This document shows positions 1 to 6,982 of a stretch of 64,000 nt of DNA, in pieces. Each line of letters opens with the position of its first letter. The stretch's first letter is position 1. Both the position numbers and the translations under genes were made by a program. Under the pieces are notes generated by a model. That model worked only from the letters and a program-made list of their open reading frames with translations. It had not been told where the DNA came from and did not search any database. This stretch comes from Mucilaginibacter_A sp050955045 (lineage in GTDB: Bacteria > Bacteroidota > Bacteroidia > Sphingobacteriales > Sphingobacteriaceae), in NCBI GenBank assembly GCA_050955045.1, contig JBPBQV010000035.1, positions 24,886-88,885 of the forward strand, given 5' to 3'.

Positions 1-2
1 GT

Positions 3-995
3 GGCGTTTATGATGAAGACCGCCGTCAATGGTTGTATCCATTAGATTTAAACGCGAAAGCTAAAACTGCTTTCAAACTTGGGCAATACAATCACATTAA
101 AATCGAATGTATCGGCAATGAAACTAAAACCTGGATTAATCAAATTCCAATCGCTTATGTAGTAGATACTTTAGATCGTGAAGGATTTATTGGATTACAA
201 GTTCACGCCGTTACAACGCAAGAGCAGGCTGGCAAAAAAGTATATTTTAAAAATATCCACATCCAGACTACCAACTTAAAACCGGCTGTTTTTCCCGCTG
301 ATATTTATGTGGTAAACAATGTACCAAATTTTTTAAATCCTTATGAAAAAGCGCATGGCTGGAAGTTGTTATTTGATGGCGAAACAGCTAACGGCTGGCA
401 AAGTGCCAAAGGAACGACCTTCCCCGAAAAAGGCTGGCAGGTAAAAAATGGGTTGATGACGGTTTTATCTTCCGAAGGAAAAGAAGCAGCAAACGGCGGA
501 GACATCGTAACCAAAAAATTATTTTCATCATTTGATATCTCTTTTGATTTTAAACTCACGCCTGGTGCAAACAGCGGTTTAAAATATTTTGTAACGCTGG
601 ATGAAAAAACGGATGCTTCTTCTATTGGTTTGGAATACCAGGTTTTGGATGATGAACTGCATCCGGATGCTAAACTTGGACGCGATGGCGACAGAACTTT
701 AGCTTCTTTATACGATCTGATTCCGGCAAATAAGCAAAAGCGTTTCCTGCATCCAATTGGTACGTGGAATAATGGTCGCGTAATCGTTTATCCCAATAAT
801 CATGTAGAACATTATTTAAACGGTGTTAAAGTGCTGGAATACGAACGTGGCTCGAAAGATTTTGAACATTTGGTGAGCATCAGCAAATACAAAGTGTGGC
901 CAAACTTTGGAATGGCAAAAGCTGGACGTCTGCTTTTGCAAGATCACGGTAACCAGGTTTCCTTCCGCAGTATCAAAATTAAAGAATTACAATAA
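3..995 (+). CDS. DUF1080 protein (3-keto-disaccharide hydrolase family), 5' end outside the window
   Basis: The frame is open from the first full codon at base 3, so the gene starts upstream; the TTG at 33 lies inside a domain and is not the start. The visible part holds the tail of one DUF1080 beta-sandwich domain and then a complete one (about residues 119-328 of the open frame) with LLFDG, ANSGLKYF, EYQVLDDE, SLYDLIP and NGVKVLEYE. Family knowledge: DUF1080 enzymes cleave glycosides that have been oxidised at C3. The oxidoreductase gene starts 20 bp downstream and a PmoA-like gene follows, so this is an operon for oxidative sugar breakdown. An export signal cannot be seen because the N-terminus is missing. 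The substrate cannot be read from the sequence. Confidence 0.85.
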   Translation, partial: GVYDEDRRQWLYPLDLNAKAKTAFKLGQYNHIKIECIGNETKTWINQIPIAYVVDTLDREGFIGLQVHAVTTQEQAGKKVYFKNIHIQTTNLKPAVFPADIYVVNNVPNFLNPYEKAHGWKLLFDGETANGWQSAKGTTFPEKGWQVKNGLMTVLSSEGKEAANGGDIVTKKLFSSFDISFDFKLTPGANSGLKYFVTLDEKTDASSIGLEYQVLDDELHPDAKLGRDGDRTLASLYDLIPANKQKRFLHPIGTWNNGRVIVYPNNHVEHYLNGVKVLEYERGSKDFEHLVSISKYKVWPNFGMAKAGRLLLQDHGNQVSFRSIKIKELQ

Positions 996-1015
996 ATCAA
1001 CCTGAATAAATTATT

Positions 1016-2371
1016 ATGGAAAATTCTCGTAGAACTTTTATCAGGCAAGCTGCCTTGGCAGGGGCCGGAGTTATGGTTTCTAAAGTTAGCTGGAGTGCCA
1101 AAAGTTATAAGCGCATTATTGGTGCAAATGATCGTGTAAGAGTTGGCGTAGTTGGCTTTTCAGATCGGCACAGAAGTTCGCATGTTCCAAGTTTTATGAA
1201 TCATTACAAGGAACTAAACTTTGATTTAGTTGCCGTATCGGATATCTGGAATAAAAGGAGAGAAGCAGGCGCAGCTTTATGGAAAGAAAAAATGGGACAT
1301 GATGTGGTTGCCTGCCGCAACAACGAAGAAATGTATGATAAAAAACTGGTAGATGCCGTTTTTGTAAGTACGGCAGATTTTCAACATGCTTTACACGCAA
1401 TAGAAGCCGTAAAAGCTGGTTGCGATGTTTATTGTGAAAAGCCTTTTGCAGAAACCATGGAAGATAATCGCGCGGCTTTAAAAGCGATAAAAGCAACAGA
1501 CCGGATTGTGCAGATTGGTTCGCAGAGAAGAAGCGGCAGTAACTATCAGACAGCTGCAGATTTCGTTAAATCCGGAAAATTTGGGCCGATTACAATGGTA
1601 GAATTAACCTGGAACGTAAACCAGCCAGGACGCTGGCGCAGGCCGAACGTAGTTCCGACGTTGAAAGAAGAAGATACTGATTGGAAACGATTTTTAATGA
1701 ACCGGCCAAATGATGCCTTCGATCCAAAAAAATACCTGGAATTTCGTTTATTCTGGCCGTATTCATCTGGTTTACCTGGACAATGGATGAGTCATCAGAT
1801 TGATACAGTGCATTGGTTTAGCGGAATACAACATCCACGAAGTGTAGTTGCCAATGGTGGGATTTATGCCTGGAAAGATGGCCGAAAAAACTGGGATACA
1901 ATTTCGGCAGTTTTTGATTATGGCCAAGTGAATGATCCGGCAAATGGTTTTCAGGTAACTTTTTCTTCGCGAATGCACAATGGTGATGAAAATCCGGCAG
2001 AAATTTATTACTCAAATGGCGGCGAATTGAACCTCAACACCAATAAAGTTTCTCCTAAAGGCGGTTTAACCAAAGCACATGCAGCAGAAATGAACATGCA
2101 AGCTAATTTACTGCCTGAAATAAGTTTATCCAACACAGAAAAAGTAATTGCTTCAGCTAATACTGGCGGTGATGTGCTTACTTCTAACCATGTACGCAAC
2201 TGGATGGAATGCGTTCGCAGCCGTAAGCAACCACATGCCCCGGTTGAAGCTGGTTACAGCCACTCGATCGCAACTATCATGACAAATGCCGCGGTTCATA
2301 CTGGCCAAAAAGCAACGTTTGACGAAAAAACGCAGGAAGTAATGGTTGGCGGCAAAGCTTTTAAATATTAG
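1016..2371 (+). CDS. Gfo/Idh/MocA family oxidoreductase with Tat-type signal
   Basis: This 451-residue protein is a predicted NAD(P)-dependent sugar dehydrogenase. Residues 5-30 form a twin-arginine-like leader (SRRTFIRQAALAGAG) ahead of a Rossmann fold starting near residue 41 (VRVGVVGFSD). The family signature CEKPF is at 140-144, with the EKP lysine expected to contribute to catalysis, and a C-terminal alpha/beta substrate domain follows. Tat export implies folding with cofactor before periplasmic delivery. Related exported members in Bacteroidota oxidise glycosides at C3 to give substrates for DUF1080 hydrolases, which fits the gene directly upstream. It is 17 bp from the next gene, and that spacer is almost entirely one copy of the dispersed 12-mer. 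Substrate assignment is inference. Confidence 0.9.
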   Translation: MENSRRTFIRQAALAGAGVMVSKVSWSAKSYKRIIGANDRVRVGVVGFSDRHRSSHVPSFMNHYKELNFDLVAVSDIWNKRREAGAALWKEKMGHDVVACRNNEEMYDKKLVDAVFVSTADFQHALHAIEAVKAGCDVYCEKPFAETMEDNRAALKAIKATDRIVQIGSQRRSGSNYQTAADFVKSGKFGPITMVELTWNVNQPGRWRRPNVVPTLKEEDTDWKRFLMNRPNDAFDPKKYLEFRLFWPYSSGLPGQWMSHQIDTVHWFSGIQHPRSVVANGGIYAWKDGRKNWDTISAVFDYGQVNDPANGFQVTFSSRMHNGDENPAEIYYSNGGELNLNTNKVSPKGGLTKAHAAEMNMQANLLPEISLSNTEKVIASANTGGDVLTSNHVRNWMECVRSRKQPHAPVEAGYSHSIATIMTNAAVHTGQKATFDEKTQEVMVGGKAFKY

Positions 2372-2388
2372 GGATAAAAGAAGCATTT

Positions 2389-3438
2389 ATGAAATTTGAT
2401 TTTAAATATATAGCTGCCTGCACGTTTGGTTCATTGTTGTTTTCTACAGCTTTTGGGCAAACTGATAATCAGGTAAGAATTTTAAAAGAAGCCAATAAAA
2501 ACAAGATTGATGTTTTTATCGGTTCAAAACCTTTTACCAGCTTTCTGTATCCGGATACTTTGGAAAAACCTGTTTTGTATCCGGTTTTTACGGTTGAAGG
2601 AACGGACGTAACCCGAGGTTTTCCACTCAACCCGAAACCCGGCGACGCAACAGATCATCCGCATCACATTGGCATCTGGTTTAATTATGAAAATGTAAAC
2701 GGATTGGATTTCTGGAACAATTCTTACGCCATCCCAAAGGAGAAAAAAAGCCAGTACGGCTGGGTAAAAACGGATAAAATCCTCAGCATAAAAAGTGGCA
2801 TAAAAGGAGTATTGGCTTATCATGCAAACTGGACGAATCAGCAAAATTCAGTTCTGCTGGAAGAAACAACAACATTGGAATTTAGTCAGGTTGGACACAA
2901 GCGTTTAATCGACCGAACCACGGTTTTAAAAGCAAATACCGAAGTAACTTTTACCGATGCAAAAGATGGTTTGTTAGGATTGCGACTGGCGCACGAACTG
3001 CAAATGCCAACCAAAGAAGATCAGAAATTTACTGATGATAAAGGCAACGTAACAATTGTAAAAGGCGGAACAGATAACATTCCGAACGGAAATTACATTA
3101 CCAGTGAAGCTAAAACCGGAAATGATGCCTGGAGCACAAGAGGAAACTGGTGTAAAGTTTATGGTAAAATGGGCAATGATTCGGTAAGTGTAGTGATGAT
3201 TGATCATCCGCAAAACCCAAATTATCCAACTTTTTGGCACGCACGCGGTTACGGTTTATTTGCTGCAAACCCTTTAGGAGAAAAAATTTTTACCAATGGA
3301 AAATCTGCAAAAAACCTGAAATTGAAAAAAGGAGAATCAGTTACTTTTCGTTACCGGATTGTGGTTGATGAAGGTAAAAACGCAATTTCCACAGATCAGA
3401 TTAAAAAGTTTTCTTCGGAGTTTGCTCAAAAAAAGTAG
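2389..3438 (+). CDS. PmoA-like (DUF6807) secreted protein
   Basis: This 349-residue protein has a Sec signal peptide (about residues 1-23, ending AFG/Q). The family hallmark is a histidine-rich stretch at about 89-93 (DHPHH) followed by IGIWFNYENVNGLDFWN. Pfam calls the family methane oxygenase PmoA, but that name is historical. Bacteroidota members are soluble secreted proteins found in sugar-use operons beside Gfo/Idh/MocA and DUF1080 genes, as here, and have no demonstrated link to methane oxidation. Its biochemical role is unknown; the His cluster suggests metal or ligand binding. It is third in the operon, and its stop codon is followed within 2 bp by a copy of the dispersed 12-mer. Confidence 0.85.
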   Translation: MKFDFKYIAACTFGSLLFSTAFGQTDNQVRILKEANKNKIDVFIGSKPFTSFLYPDTLEKPVLYPVFTVEGTDVTRGFPLNPKPGDATDHPHHIGIWFNYENVNGLDFWNNSYAIPKEKKSQYGWVKTDKILSIKSGIKGVLAYHANWTNQQNSVLLEETTTLEFSQVGHKRLIDRTTVLKANTEVTFTDAKDGLLGLRLAHELQMPTKEDQKFTDDKGNVTIVKGGTDNIPNGNYITSEAKTGNDAWSTRGNWCKVYGKMGNDSVSVVMIDHPQNPNYPTFWHARGYGLFAANPLGEKIFTNGKSAKNLKLKKGESVTFRYRIVVDEGKNAISTDQIKKFSSEFAQKK

Positions 3439-3475
3439 GGTAAAAGAAGCATTATATATTATCACTGAAACGCTG

Positions 3476-3937
3476 TTAATTAGTTTTAACGGCGTTTCCT
3501 GTTTTGGCTGATTTCCACTTGATGGCATAATAAGTTGCAGGCGTGTTGCCAACGTTTTTAATATTATGTAATTTGTTAGCTGCCGCAAAGATGATAGAAC
3601 CTGTTCCTGCTCTTTTTAATTCGCCATTAACTAAAACTTCCACTGTGCCTTCTTTTACAATAGTTAATTCTTCTTCGGGATGCTGATGCGGCGGATGCGC
3701 AGTTTCACCAGGATTTAAAGTAGAAACATGGCATTCCAGATTATTTAAAGTTGCGGTAGGCGAATCAAAGAACTGGCGCTTTTCTCCGGTTTTAGTTTTT
3801 ACTGCTTTTATCCCATTCCAGTCAAAAACCGAAGAAGGCATATCGCTTAACTGTTTGTTTTGGTAAGCAAGCATTGACAACGGAACGCACATCACACCTA
3901 TCGTTATCACTACTAAAAACAATTCTCTTCTTGTCAT
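3476..3937 (-). CDS. exported cupin-domain protein
   Basis: This 153-residue single-domain cupin has an N-terminal hydrophobic leader (about residues 6-25) preceded by TRRE, so it is probably exported or membrane-anchored. Cupin motif 1 is visible at about 77-97 (GETAHPPHQHPEEE ... G), with candidate metal ligands H84, H86 and E90. Motif 2 contributes H124. It is convergent with the PmoA-like gene, whose stop lies 37 bp away. Small exported cupins of this kind have varied and often unknown activities (isomerase, dioxygenase, binding), and no substrate can be assigned. The start ATG at 3937 is well placed for the leader. Confidence 0.8.
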   Translation of the reverse strand: MTRRELFLVVITIGVMCVPLSMLAYQNKQLSDMPSSVFDWNGIKAVKTKTGEKRQFFDSPTATLNNLECHVSTLNPGETAHPPHQHPEEELTIVKEGTVEVLVNGELKRAGTGSIIFAAANKLHNIKNVGNTPATYYAIKWKSAKTGNAVKTN

Positions 3938-4031
3938 AAATTCAAAAATTCAGGTTTGCGAAAAAAGCTTTTCAGCCATAATTGGTGCTTTAAATATAGA
4001 ATAATTTTGCAGATGTTTTTTTAAGATCATT

Positions 4032-4080
4032 GGATACTGTTTTTATCGACCTAAAATTTATGCTGATAAAAACAGTATCC
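4032..4080. repeat. perfect 16-bp inverted repeat built from two dispersed 12-mers
   Basis: GGATACTGTTTTTATC (4032-4047) is exactly mirrored by GATAAAAACAGTATCC (4065-4080), with a 17-base loop. Each arm contains one ACAGT-type copy of the dispersed 12-mer (4034-4045 and 4067-4078). It lies between divergent genes (cupin on minus, HipA-like kinase on plus), so it does not occupy an ordinary terminator position and could be an operator or simply a paired uptake-type word. The rest of the 294-bp interval is AT-rich, and I see no clear promoter in it. Confidence 0.8.
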
Positions 4081-4231
4081 ATTTTTTTAAACTCAATCTT
4101 CAGCCTAAAAAAATTCTGTTAACCAATATGGAATATTTGATTGGATTCCTGATTTCTCAAATATTTCATTTAGCTTTCAAGCTTTAAACGTTATCAATTT
4201 CTGTAAAAATTCAAACAGAAATACTGTTAAA

Positions 4232-5029
4232 ATGAACAATAATCAACCACAATTAAGAACCGTAAACGTAATACGTTACGTTACGCCTTTGCGCGAAGGC
4301 GGTTCTTTGCCTGCCATTGCCGAAGCAGATGACGAATTTTTGTATGTATTGAAATTTCGTGGTGCTGGCCAAGGCGTAAAAGCTTTAATTGCAGAACTGA
4401 TTGGCGGCGAAATTGCGCGTTCTTTAGGTTTAAAAATTCCTGAACTTGTTTTTGCCAGCTTGGACCCGGCTTTTGGCCGCACCGAAGCAGATGAAGAAAT
4501 ACAGGATTTACTTAAATTTAGCGTTGGGTTGAATTTGGCTTTGCATTATCTTTCCGGTGCCATCACTTTTGATCCGGCAGTTACTGTAATCGATCCAAAA
4601 TTGGCTTCGCAAATTGTTTGGCTGGATTGTTTGATAACCAACGTAGACAGAACGCCGCGCAATACCAATATGCTCATTTGGCACAAAGAATTATGGTTGA
4701 TTGACCATGGTGCAGCGTTGTACTTTCATCATTCCTGGGATAACTGGCAGGAGCAAGCCCAAAGGCCTTTTGTGCAGATAAAAGATCATGTTTTGCTGCC
4801 TTGGGCTACAGAACTGGATTTGGTAGACGCAGAATTTCGCGCTATTTTAACGGAGGAACGTATTCAATCTATCATTTCCTTAATTCCGGATGAATGGCTG
4901 GATGATGAATCAACTACAGACACAGCAGCAGAACGAAGACAGGTTTATGCCCGATTTTTAACGTTGAGAATTGCAGCATCCGAAATTTTTGTAAAAGAAG
5001 CCCAACATGCCCGAGCAGCACGTATTTGA
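4232..5029 (+). CDS. HipA-like kinase (HipA_2 family)
   Basis: This 265-residue protein matches the short HipA-like kinase family. A nucleotide-binding lysine is likely K41 (YVLKF). The catalytic segment NVDRTPRNTNM at 137-147 has a candidate catalytic Asp at 139 and Asn downstream. The metal-binding aspartate is likely D158 in LIDHG. It lacks the N-terminal subdomain and the HipB partner of classical HipAB toxin-antitoxin loci. The 3' end overlaps the DUF3037 gene by 23 bp, so the two are translationally coupled; this pairing recurs in bacteria. It is probably a protein or small-molecule kinase in the cytoplasm. The target and any toxin role are unknown. Confidence 0.8.
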   Translation: MNNNQPQLRTVNVIRYVTPLREGGSLPAIAEADDEFLYVLKFRGAGQGVKALIAELIGGEIARSLGLKIPELVFASLDPAFGRTEADEEIQDLLKFSVGLNLALHYLSGAITFDPAVTVIDPKLASQIVWLDCLITNVDRTPRNTNMLIWHKELWLIDHGAALYFHHSWDNWQEQAQRPFVQIKDHVLLPWATELDLVDAEFRAILTEERIQSIISLIPDEWLDDESTTDTAAERRQVYARFLTLRIAASEIFVKEAQHARAARI

Positions 5030-5390
5030 GTACGCCGTTATCCGCGTGGTGCCCAGGGTAGAGCGTGAAGAGTTTTTAAATATTGGTGTGATTTTGTATT
5101 GCTCTAAACAGAAGCTCCTACAAGTTCGGTTTGGTTTGAATGAAAGCAAGTTGCAAGCGTTTGCTGCTGATTTAGATATTTCTGAGTTAAAAAAACACAT
5201 TGCTGCAATCGAGCATATTTGTGCAGGCACAAAAGAAGCAGGACCAATTGGCCAGTTGGATATTGCTTCCCGTTTCCGCTGGCTTACGGCAACCCGAAGC
5301 ACAGTTGTTCAGGCTTCAAAAGTTCATCCCGGCTTGTGTGCTGATGCAAAAGAAACACTATGCCGTTTGCTTGCACAACTGGTTTTGTAA
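5007..5390 (+). CDS. DUF3037 protein, partner of the HipA-like kinase
   Basis: This 127-residue cytoplasmic protein has no signal peptide and matches DUF3037: the opening FEYAVIRVVPRVEREEFLN, then IGVILYC, and a RFRWLTA segment near residue 92. The ATG at 5007 lies within the upstream kinase gene (23-bp overlap), which supports this start and coupling. The family has no established biochemical function. Its steady association with HipA-like kinases suggests that it regulates, presents a substrate to, or neutralises the kinase. Confidence is good for the family and low for the role. Confidence 0.75.
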   Translation: MPEQHVFEYAVIRVVPRVEREEFLNIGVILYCSKQKLLQVRFGLNESKLQAFAADLDISELKKHIAAIEHICAGTKEAGPIGQLDIASRFRWLTATRSTVVQASKVHPGLCADAKETLCRLLAQLVL

Positions 5391-5431
5391 AATCTTTTCT
5401 CAATTTTAACTACCTTCCGTAGTGTGATTTT

Positions 5432-6982
5432 ATGAAGTTAAGCATACTCTTTTTAACAGGCATTTTTACTCTAACGGTTATCGTAAGTATAAATTCATTC
5501 ACCATAAAAAAAACTGCGGAGGTTAATGAGGAAGGAAAAATGCTTTTTATCAGGCATTGTAGTGTTTGCCACATGTTGGCAGATCCGGCCAGTTTAACTA
5601 AAGAAGTTTGGCAGAATCATGTTTTGCCAACTATGGGCGCACGCATGGGAATTATTTATCCGGGTTACGATCCGCTACGTGGATTATCAGAAGAAGAAAG
5701 AGCGATTGTAAACAAAAATCATATCATTCCGGACCAGCCAGTCCTTAGTAACGAAGATTGGGCTAAACTGGTAAATTATGTGCTAAACAACGCACCAGAC
5801 AGTATTATGCTTGATGAAAAACGTTTAACGCGCGATAGTCCATTAAAGCAGTTTGTACGAAACGATATTCAGGTAGATAATCAAACGCCATCTTTAATAA
5901 CCGGACTAAAATACAATACTATAACCAATACGCTGTGGATCAGTGATTTTTACAGCAAAGTTTTAAACTGGCAATACAACAAAGGCGTAACCAAAACAAT
6001 AGAAACAGCCAGTCCGGTTGTAGATTTTAACTTCGATAATCAAAGCACATACTTCACAGAAATCGGTAAATTGTATCCAACGGAATTAAGTACAGGTTCT
6101 TATGCAAAGTTTGAAAACGGTAACAGTCAGCCATTAATCACGGCACTTCATCGTCCGGTTCATTCAGAAATCCAAGATTTAAATCAGGATGGCATACCTG
6201 AAATTGTGGTTTGTAATTTTGGTAATAAAACAGGTTCTCTGTCACTTTACAAAAAAAATAAAGCCGGAAAATATACAGAGCAAATTTTACTTCCGCTTGC
6301 CGGAGCCATTAAATGTTACATAAAAGATATGGATAACGATGGTAAAAAAGACATTGTTGCTATGTTTTCGCAAGGTGATGAAAGTGTATATATTTTTTAT
6401 CAGAAAGATAATTTGAAGTTCAGAGCTAAAAGAATTTTGCGTTTTCCACCCAATTATGGTACAACTGATATAGTCTTGGCAGATTACAATCAGGATGGTT
6501 TAATAGATATTGTAACCGTGCACGGCGATAATGCCGATTATTCTAATATATTAAAAGCTTATCACGGTATCAGGTTAAATATCAACCAGGGAAATGATGT
6601 TTTTGCAGAAAAGTTTTTTTACCCGATTTATGGCGTTACAAAAGTTTTGGCCGAAGATTTTGACAAAGATGGCGACTTGGATTTTGCTGCCACAGCCTTT
6701 TTTCCTGAGTTTGGAAAACTGGTAGATGAATCTTTTATGTATTTGGAAAATACCAACAAAGACAAGTACTTTTTTAAACCTTATACTTTAAAAAGTGAAG
6801 TGCCGATAAAAACTTTGGCTTTGGAAAAAGCTGATATCGACGGTGATGGTGATATGGATATTATTACCGGCAACTTTGCGCAAAGTCCGGGCCCGGCACC
6901 AAAAGCACTGGACGAAAAATGGAAAGCTGCAAAGTATGGTTTAACTATTTTTACAAACCAACTTTATCAAACTAAAAAATAA
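5432..6982 (+). CDS. secreted cytochrome c-type protein with VCBS/FG-GAP repeats
   Basis: The 516-residue product has a signal peptide (about 1-24) and a single haem-binding motif CSVCH at 43-47 in a small cytochrome c-like domain to about residue 130. A C-terminal beta-propeller-like region follows, with five calcium-loop repeats (DLNQDG, DMDNDG, DYNQDG, DFDKDG, DIDGDG). Fusions of this kind occur in Bacteroidota and Planctomycetota and probably act in extracytoplasmic electron transfer tied to sugar oxidation or binding, but no specific reaction is known. The stop codon at 6980-6982 directly abuts the stop of the convergent rhamnosidase, with no intergenic base and no obvious hairpin. Confidence 0.8.
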   Translation: MKLSILFLTGIFTLTVIVSINSFTIKKTAEVNEEGKMLFIRHCSVCHMLADPASLTKEVWQNHVLPTMGARMGIIYPGYDPLRGLSEEERAIVNKNHIIPDQPVLSNEDWAKLVNYVLNNAPDSIMLDEKRLTRDSPLKQFVRNDIQVDNQTPSLITGLKYNTITNTLWISDFYSKVLNWQYNKGVTKTIETASPVVDFNFDNQSTYFTEIGKLYPTELSTGSYAKFENGNSQPLITALHRPVHSEIQDLNQDGIPEIVVCNFGNKTGSLSLYKKNKAGKYTEQILLPLAGAIKCYIKDMDNDGKKDIVAMFSQGDESVYIFYQKDNLKFRAKRILRFPPNYGTTDIVLADYNQDGLIDIVTVHGDNADYSNILKAYHGIRLNINQGNDVFAEKFFYPIYGVTKVLAEDFDKDGDLDFAATAFFPEFGKLVDESFMYLENTNKDKYFFKPYTLKSEVPIKTLALEKADIDGDGDMDIITGNFAQSPGPAPKALDEKWKAAKYGLTIFTNQLYQTKK

